Source: an uncultured Eubacteriales bacterium (GTDB lineage: Bacteria; Bacillota; Clostridia; Oscillospirales; Acutalibacteraceae). Taken from it: a stretch of 64,000 nucleotides of DNA. A program made the translations under genes and the position numbers. A model generated the notes under the pieces. That model made no database searches and was not told the origin of the DNA. It worked only from the letters and a program-made list of their open reading frames with translations. Shown here piece by piece: positions 59,155 through 64,000 of the stretch. The stretch spans positions 5,541 to 69,540 of the forward strand of contig CABUHY010000013.1 of the NCBI GenBank assembly GCA_902491475.1, in the 5' to 3' direction. Position 1 is the first letter of the stretch. Every line of letters begins with the position of its first letter.

Positions 59155-59355
59155 TCCGTATGGACAGCCCTTGCGGCTGTCCGGCATAGGCGCCCTTGTA
59201 AAGGGAGCTGTCATTTTTTGTAGAACAAAAAATGACTGAGGGATTTTACAAAATCATATAAGAACAACCTTACAATCCCTCCGTCTCACATTCGTTCGCC
59301 ACCTTCCTTTACACAAGGGAGGCTGAATGCACGACTTGAAAAATATATCATATAA
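59155..59355. repeat. Modular intergenic repeat element, locus 3
   Basis: Begins CCGTATGGACAGCC/GGCTGTCC, continues with an AAGGGAGCTGTCA module, a TTTTTTGTAGAACAAAAAA hairpin and TGACTGAGGGA, and later CTCCGTC and TTTACACAAGGGAGGCT. The order is the same as at 27373-27660. It ends ACTTGAAAAATATATC, which occurs inverted at 27741-27756. The rest of the 800-nt gap up to the EamA gene holds no gene that I can support. Confidence 0.68.
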
Positions 59356-59423
59356 CATAGGGGCAAGCCGTGCCTTTACACTCTAATCAAATATTAAATT
59401 TTTTTCTTATGCGGCGTTAAGCG

Positions 59424-59452
59424 TTGCGTCGGGCGTATTATTGTGATAAAAT
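59424..59452 (+). promoter_or_regulatory. Promoter of the EamA-family gene
   Basis: TTGCGT at 59424-59429 and TAAAAT at 59447-59452, spacer 17 nt, extended -10 TGA. Confidence 0.7.
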
Positions 59453-59500
59453 ATTTATACCGAATTACGGTAGAAACTACTTAAAAAAGAAGGCTTTTTT

Positions 59501-59914
59501 ATGTGGGCTGTATTAGCTGTACTTTCCGCAGTGTTTGCGGCGCTGACCTCGATATTTGCAAAGGTCGGTATACAGGATGTCGATTCTACGCTTGCAACCG
59601 CAATCAGAACCGTGGTTGTTGTGCTTATGGCGTGGGTAATGGTATTCATCACTCATACGCAAAGCGGCATAACGGAAATTGACCGTAAAAATTGGATATT
59701 TCTCATTCTTTCCGGACTTGCAACGGGTGCTTCTTGGCTTTGTTATTATAAGGCGTTACAGCTCGGCGAGGTTTCAAAGGTCGTTCCTATCGACAAGCTG
59801 AGCATACTCTTTACGCTTGTTCTGGCATTTGTTTTTCTCCACGAAAAATTTACGGCAAAATCGGCTATCGGTACGGCTTTGATTACAATCGGCACGCTTG
59901 TTATGGCTTTATAA
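59501..59914 (+). CDS. Half-size EamA/DMT-family transporter
   Basis: 137 residues with five hydrophobic segments, a single EamA domain rather than the usual two. SIFAKVGIQDVDSTLATAIRT and WLCYYKALQLGEVSKVVPID followed by FVFLHEK are typical of this branch. Such single-domain members are thought to work as dimers. The substrate is unknown. There is only a weak ribosome-binding site (AAAAAAGAAGG) nine bases before the ATG. Confidence 0.85.
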   Translation: MWAVLAVLSAVFAALTSIFAKVGIQDVDSTLATAIRTVVVVLMAWVMVFITHTQSGITEIDRKNWIFLILSGLATGASWLCYYKALQLGEVSKVVPIDKLSILFTLVLAFVFLHEKFTAKSAIGTALITIGTLVMAL

Positions 59915-59947
59915 TTGTAAATAATCTGTAACAATACACGATTGTGT

Positions 59948-59976
59948 TTGAATTGACAGAAAAATGATGTTAAAAT
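59948..59976 (+). promoter_or_regulatory. Promoter of the zinc-ribbon/TPR gene pair
   Basis: TTGAAT at 59948-59953 and TAAAAT at 59971-59976, spacer 17 nt, extended -10 TGT. A TTGACA at 59953 overlaps but has no good partner. Confidence 0.6.
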
Positions 59977-60007
59977 TTATCTATTATAAATACAGGGAGG
60001 CATATTC

Positions 60008-61465
60008 TTGGCAGATAACAAAGACAAGGACCTCGGGGAGGTTTTTCCCGAACAGAGCGACGAGGCTTTGAAAAAAGAACTCGAAGAATTAAAGGAAACC
60101 TTTCAGCAGGAGCTTGACAAGGCTACGGCGCAAGCAACAGCCGCAAATGCCGAAGCGGCGGCTGACGAACCCGAAAAGGATGAGGAAGAGGAAGAACTCA
60201 GCGAGGATATGCTCTGCGAGTGCTGCGGCGAGAATAAGAGGGGAACGAAAAACAATCCCGACGCTCACTTTTGTTCCGAGTGCGACAAGGCGTTGAGACA
60301 CTACCCGTTTGATTTCCTCAATATCATAATTATGATTATAGTAATCGGCTTCAGCTTCTATGCCTGCTATGTGTTTGCGGGCAATGCAAATGTGTATGTC
60401 GACGCGCTCAACGCACAGAAAGCCGAAAAAGAAAATATGCTCTATACGGCAAATTCAGATTATTCCACGCTGCTCGAAACCATGAACGATAAGAGCATCA
60501 GAGGCGAGATGGTCTACAAGCGTGCAATTCTCAATCTTTCAAAAATCGGCGGCTATCAGGATATGGAGCAGTACAATACAAGTTTCAAAAACTGGGAGTT
60601 GAAGCTCCCGCACTTCAAATCGGTGGCAAATGCCTTTGAAGATAAGAATGCTTTTGAAAGAACGAGAGATACCTGCTACGAGATAATCTATTCCAATATA
60701 CCCGAAAACGCTATGGAGCCGTCGGAGGTACCGTACGATACAATCATCGCTCAGCTTGAGGCACTTGAAAATCAGCCACTTGAGCCTGTAACTTACAGCG
60801 AACAGGATGTGACGGACGGGCTCGTTACCACAACTGCGGCGTATTCCATTGAAGCCGAGACATACAGCAAGGCTATGATTTCATACTTCAAGTTCTACAC
60901 TGCCGCAATAAGCGAACAGCCTGCCGAAACGCAGATAAGCTTTCTTGAAGAGATAAAGAACGATTATCCCGATATGACATGGCTTTACGGACCTATGCTC
61001 GGCGACCTCTATGTTAAAGCACAAAAGGATGTTACCGATTATTGTGCGTTCTTAAAAGAGGTCAATGCGGAGGACGCATATGCCGATGTCGCAATGGCAA
61101 CTTCACTGCGTATTCAGGGCAAGTATGAGGAGAGCCTTGCGCTCTGCAAGCAAAAAGTTTCCGAAAATGATGACTATACATTTGAATATTACAGACAGTC
61201 GGCTCTCTCGTGTCTTGCACTCGGAGAGTACGAAACGGCTTGTACTGCTGCCAAATCGGCTTATGAGGAGTACAATTATTCCATTCAGGTGCTTGACACG
61301 CTTGCACTTTGCTATGCGGCGGCAGGCAACGAGGACGGATACAGTGAGGTCGAGCAGATTTTTGCCCAGAACGGTATGACCGTCAGCGACGAAGTCAAGG
61401 ATTATAAGGACGGAAAAATCACCCTTGACAATATTATCAAGGAAGGAGATTTTGACGTAGAATGA
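60008..61465 (+). CDS. Zinc-ribbon, single-pass membrane protein with extracytoplasmic TPR region
   Basis: 485 residues from a TTG start with AGGGAGG seven bases upstream. Residues 15-70 are an acidic coiled coil. CECCGENKRG with HFCSECDK (residues about 74-96) is a four-Cys zinc ribbon on the cytoplasmic side. One membrane helix follows (about 103-125, IIIMIIVIGFSFYACYVF). The remainder is helical with TPR-like pairs near the C-terminus (YEESLALCKQKVSEN, YRQSALSCLALGEYETAC, LDTLALCYAAAGNEDG). Its function is unknown. It overlaps the next gene by 4 nt. Confidence 0.75.
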   Translation: MADNKDKDLGEVFPEQSDEALKKELEELKETFQQELDKATAQATAANAEAAADEPEKDEEEEELSEDMLCECCGENKRGTKNNPDAHFCSECDKALRHYPFDFLNIIIMIIVIGFSFYACYVFAGNANVYVDALNAQKAEKENMLYTANSDYSTLLETMNDKSIRGEMVYKRAILNLSKIGGYQDMEQYNTSFKNWELKLPHFKSVANAFEDKNAFERTRDTCYEIIYSNIPENAMEPSEVPYDTIIAQLEALENQPLEPVTYSEQDVTDGLVTTTAAYSIEAETYSKAMISYFKFYTAAISEQPAETQISFLEEIKNDYPDMTWLYGPMLGDLYVKAQKDVTDYCAFLKEVNAEDAYADVAMATSLRIQGKYEESLALCKQKVSENDDYTFEYYRQSALSCLALGEYETACTAAKSAYEEYNYSIQVLDTLALCYAAAGNEDGYSEVEQIFAQNGMTVSDEVKDYKDGKITLDNIIKEGDFDVE

Positions 61466-62037
61466 CAACCGTATATATAATAGTAAAATATCTTACATTC
61501 GTCGGCTCATATATGAAGGCGTTTTTTGAGCATCTTACCTGCCGTGTGTACGAGGTGCTTATTGAGGACGGACGCTATCTTACCGCATCCGAGCTTTGCG
61601 GTCATGTCGAGCATGAGATAATCAAAAAAAGGAGCGTCAGCTTCGGCGTTTGCTTCTTCCCGTTCTTTTTTAACCTTTTGTTGGGAATAATATTTGTATC
61701 GGTCGGTTCGATGAATGTATATTTCCTCGGCGAATTCTTTACCTATAATAAGGGAATAGTGCACATTATCAACTTTGTGTTCCTTTGGCTCGGAATTTCG
61801 ATGCTTACAAACCTTTTCCCGCAGATTGAGGACGCCTTGACTCTTCGTGAGCTCATTTACGGCAAGGACACGAATATTGTCCTGAAAATACTTGCCGCTC
61901 CGATTTTTGCAATTCTCTATTGCGGAGCGTTCCTTGAAAGATGGGGAATAACCTTCCTCACATCTATCGCATTTTCCCTTGCCGTACCGTCGATTTATGC
62001 GACATTTTTACCGTCGCTGATAAGCTCGATACAGTAA
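61462..62037 (+). CDS. Polytopic membrane protein, partner of the TPR protein
   Basis: 191 residues with about five hydrophobic segments. The only charged stretch near the start is a polar loop CGHVEHEIIKKRS (residues about 46-58). The HVEHE might recall a metalloprotease motif, but it is not HExxH and no second ligand is plain. It starts in the ATGA overlap with the zinc-ribbon/TPR gene, so the two proteins are probably made together and may form a complex. Confidence 0.7.
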   Translation: MTTVYIIVKYLTFVGSYMKAFFEHLTCRVYEVLIEDGRYLTASELCGHVEHEIIKKRSVSFGVCFFPFFFNLLLGIIFVSVGSMNVYFLGEFFTYNKGIVHIINFVFLWLGISMLTNLFPQIEDALTLRELIYGKDTNIVLKILAAPIFAILYCGAFLERWGITFLTSIAFSLAVPSIYATFLPSLISSIQ

Positions 62038-62042
62038 AATCA

Positions 62043-62164
62043 AAATCCGAAGTTAAGGCTGAGAGTTAATAAGGCAGTTTTGCTTCGTTTCCGACAAAGG
62101 CATAATAAGTTTTTATGCGAGAAACCAACACTTCCTTATGAACTCTCAGCCATGCTTCGGATTT
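62043..62164 (+). ncRNA. Large stem-loop, structured RNA or MITE-like element
   Basis: Three stacked helices enclose a 59-nt apical region: AAATCCGAAG/CTTCGGATTT (10 bp), GGCTGAGAGTT/AACTCTCAGCC (11 bp) and ATAAGG/CCTTAT (6 bp). Inside, GCATAA pairs with TTATGC. A T run extends to 62167. It may be only an unusually large terminator for the two upstream genes, or a small RNA, or a palindromic repeat. It does not match SRP RNA, tmRNA or a T-box by conserved words. Confidence 0.5.
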
Positions 62165-62213
62165 TTTGTTTGCATTATATACTGTTGAATGTTAAAATTT
62201 AATCGGTGATAAA

Positions 62214-62897
62214 ATGAAAAAGATAACAGCAATAATAACGGTGCTTGCGCTGTGCCTTGCGTTCGCTTCCTGCTCAAAGGAACCCGACGGGGAGCAGACA
62301 ACACAGGATATAAGCACAACAGTGCAGGAAACGGAAACACAGTCGCAGACCGAACCCGAAACAGAGGAGCAGACAACGGCTGTTCCCGAGACGCAGGCTC
62401 CGACTGCCGCTGCGCAAACACAAAAGGTAACTCAAAAGCCGACTCAAAAGGCAACACAGGCGGCAACAAAGGCTCCGCAGGCAACATCGGCCGTGCAGAC
62501 AACCGCCGCTCCCGCACCGTCTGCCGTAAAGGGCTTTGAGAGTGAAATGCTTGAACTGTGCAATCAGCAACGCAGAGCAAACGGGAAAGCCGACCTTGCG
62601 CTTAACAGCACTTTGTGCGCAAATGCCTCGGTAAGGGCAGAGGAAATTTCAAGAGATAACTGCTTTTCACACACAAGACCCGACGGCACAATGTGTTTTA
62701 CCGCAGTTACCGTTGATTATATGACCTGTGGGGAAAATATCGCTTACGGAACACGCACCGTTTCCGCAACGGTTACTGCGTGGATGAATTCTCCGGGGCA
62801 CAAAGCGAATATACTTGCCGACGATTTTACGCAGGCAGGCTTCGGCTGTTATGAGGTAAACGGAGTCAGGTATTGGGTTCAGCTGTTTATCGGATAG
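62214..62897 (+). CDS. CAP-domain (YkwD-like) lipoprotein
   Basis: 227 residues. A signal peptide ends at the lipobox LAFASC with Cys20. Residues 25-105 are a Thr-, Gln-, Pro- and Ala-rich linker, probably spanning the wall. The CAP domain follows: MLELCNQQRRANG, NCFSHTRPDGT, GENIAYG and AWMNSPGHKANIL, the last with its conserved His. Similar proteins are common in sporulating Clostridia; their activity is unclear. The stop codon abuts that of sleB on the opposite strand. Confidence 0.9.
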   Translation: MKKITAIITVLALCLAFASCSKEPDGEQTTQDISTTVQETETQSQTEPETEEQTTAVPETQAPTAAAQTQKVTQKPTQKATQAATKAPQATSAVQTTAAPAPSAVKGFESEMLELCNQQRRANGKADLALNSTLCANASVRAEEISRDNCFSHTRPDGTMCFTAVTVDYMTCGENIAYGTRTVSATVTAWMNSPGHKANILADDFTQAGFGCYEVNGVRYWVQLFIG

Positions 62898-63608
62898 TTA
62901 TTTGCAGAAAACATGACTTCCGATTGTCACGATTACAGGGCGTGAGCGTATCCATTGGTTAGAAGTCTTGGCAGGATTATAATAGTATATTGCACCGCCC
63001 GAGGGGTCCCATCCGTTGATGGCGTCTTGGGCGGCTTTTTTTGCGGTGTCGGTGGGTTCAACTTTCCAGTTGCTGTCCGTTACACAGGAAAAGGCACCCG
63101 ACTGATAGACTACGCCGGAGATGCTGTCGGGAAAAGACGAGTGCTCGACTCTGTTAAGAACAACGGCACCGACGGCAACCTGTCCCGTATAGCTTTCGCC
63201 TCTCGCTTCGGCGGCAATTACTTTTGCAAGCAAATATACATCGTTGCTTGTGTATTTGCCCGAGGAGGACGAAGAACCGCTTGAAATGCCCATTGCGGCA
63301 AGAGTGTTTTTCCCTGCGATACCGTCTGCGGTCAATCCGTTCTTTCGCTGAAAATATTTTACGGCATTTTGCGTCTGAGTGCCGTATATGCCGTCAACGC
63401 TTCCCGAATAGTAGCCCCAGTTTTTAAGGCGCTGCTGAATTTTGCGCACCTCCTCGCCCCGTGAGCCGAGGCGGGAGAGAACCTCGGAGGACTCTGCCGC
63501 CTTGTTATAATAATTTTGCACAAAGGCTATCGAACCCAAGGCGAGAACAGCCGCAAGTAAAACGCAAAGCAATTTGAATTGCTTGTTGAAATTGAAAAGA
63601 TTTTTCAT
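62898..63608 (-). CDS. sleB: Spore cortex-lytic enzyme, SleB-type
   Basis: 236 residues. A basic start and one hydrophobic segment (residues about 12-30) form a signal anchor. A peptidoglycan-binding domain follows (SRGEEVRKIQQRLKNWGYYS, VDGIYGTQTQNAVKYFQ), then the hydrolase domain (LLAKVIAAEARGESYTGQVA, VGAVVLNRV, AIYYYNPAKTSNQWI) with the catalytic Glu in AAEARGE. Such enzymes degrade spore cortex during germination, but close relatives work on vegetative wall. The gene implies spore-forming ancestry. Confidence 0.88.
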   Translation of the reverse strand: MKNLFNFNKQFKLLCVLLAAVLALGSIAFVQNYYNKAAESSEVLSRLGSRGEEVRKIQQRLKNWGYYSGSVDGIYGTQTQNAVKYFQRKNGLTADGIAGKNTLAAMGISSGSSSSSGKYTSNDVYLLAKVIAAEARGESYTGQVAVGAVVLNRVEHSSFPDSISGVVYQSGAFSCVTDSNWKVEPTDTAKKAAQDAINGWDPSGGAIYYYNPAKTSNQWIRSRPVIVTIGSHVFCK

Positions 63609-63786
63609 AAGATTACTCCTGTTAATTATTTGTTTCTATTGTTTTACATATATCGGATTTTATACTTTTTCGTTGACGCAGGTAATATCCGTACACAGAA
63701 ATTGTGCACCGAAAACAGCTTGACCACAAGATGTGCGGGGACGATAAAAAAGTTGAAAAAAATTACAAAAAAATCAAAAATAAGTG

Positions 63787-64000
63787 TTGACAACGGGCTT
63801 GCGCTGTGATATTATATCAAAGCTGTCCGAAAGACATCGGGACACAAAAACAAAAGTCAAAAAGAAATTCAAAAAATGAAAATTTCCTCTTGACAATGAG
63901 TTTTGAAAGTGCTATAATGTGCTTCCACCCGAGAAAACTTCGGTGGCACGGACCTTGAAAATTAAACAACGACTTAAGAAAAAGGAAACCCTGAGATTCC
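63787..64000 (+). promoter_or_regulatory. Tandem promoters and leader of a probable rRNA operon
   Basis: P1: TTGACA (63787) and TATTAT (63810), spacer 17 nt. P2: TTGACA (63890) and TATAAT (63913), spacer 17 nt. Both have an extended -10 (TGA and TGC). After P2 comes a CCACC/GGTGG hairpin and then ACCTTGAAAATTAAACAA, a phrase typical of the stretch before 16S rRNA in Clostridia. The 16S gene itself would lie beyond the window. The 180 nt before P1 carry no gene. Confidence 0.72.

Noticed and set aside
61600..61640. Metalloprotease motif in the polytopic membrane protein
   Set aside because: HVEHE is not HExxH and there is no third ligand in a suitable helix.
62043..62164. SRP RNA, 6S RNA or tmRNA in the large stem-loop
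   Set aside because: The conserved GGAAGCAGC word of SRP RNA, the open-bubble pattern of 6S and the alanine-acceptor end of tmRNA are not present.
1..64000. CRISPR array, prophage or conjugative element
   Set aside because: No regularly spaced direct repeats, no integrase, capsid, relaxase or transposase genes were seen on either strand.
1..64000. tRNA genes
   Set aside because: No segment with a credible cloverleaf, TTCGA loop and acceptor stem was found in the intergenic regions.

Overview
The window reads as chromosomal DNA of an anaerobic, probably spore-forming, Gram-positive Clostridia member close to Oscillospiraceae/Ruminococcaceae. This rests on the clostridial order of the S10-spc-alpha ribosomal superoperon, zinc-ribbon forms of S14, S4, L24, L36 and adenylate kinase, a SleB-type cortex hydrolase, AGGAGG ribosome-binding sites, promoters of the TTGACA-N17-TATAAT type often with an extended -10 TGn, and modular intergenic repeats. 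The family name is an inference; no rRNA or tRNA gene lies inside the window.

Layout. 1-3.3 kb (+): the 3' part of a secreted beta-propeller-like protein, a YjdF-like membrane protein and a lipoprotein. 3.3-5.8 kb (-): hom and lysC. 5.9-8.0 kb (+): an AI-2E-family membrane protein and a CpsB/YwqE-like PHP phosphatase. 8.1-24.0 kb (+): promoter, about 290 nt structured leader, then rpsJ to rplQ, including secY, adk, map, a KOW protein, infA and rpoA, ended by a strong terminator. 24.1-27.2 kb (+): ileS. 27.3-27.9 kb: repeats. 27.9-31.4 kb (-): an FAD oxidoreductase, cyclase and Cys-rich small-protein group, and an unrecognised Cys-rich protein. 31.4-38.1 kb (+): fba, murA, gltX, glnS and a membrane protein. 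38.2-40.3 kb (+): four small membrane proteins, two of them tandem paralogues. 40.3-40.7 kb: repeats. 40.8-51.5 kb: a metabolic region described below. 51.7-56.2 kb (+): rlmB, a degenerate P-type ATPase and an MgtC-family protein. 56.3-58.4 kb (+): a two-domain glycosyltransferase. 58.4-59.4 kb: a small XRE regulator with a palindromic operator candidate, then repeats. 59.5-62.0 kb (+): a half-size EamA transporter and a zinc-ribbon/TPR membrane protein with a membrane partner. 62.0-63.6 kb: a large inverted-repeat RNA candidate, a CAP-domain lipoprotein and a convergent sleB. The right edge carries two tandem consensus promoters and a leader of the kind that precedes 16S rRNA.

The best candidate for an undescribed system is 40.8-51.5 kb. 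A five-gene minus-strand operon encodes an SCP2-like protein, a class III aminotransferase, a transketolase split in two, and a second SCP2-like protein. Close by on the plus strand, a strongly promoted and palindrome-flanked operon encodes a second class III aminotransferase and a double class II aldolase whose second half has lost its metal ligands. Together these suggest an aminoketose, amino-polyol or lipid-linked pathway, but substrate and product cannot be read from sequence. An SDR gene between them looks more like the EF-P 5-aminopentanone reductase YmfI and may be unrelated.
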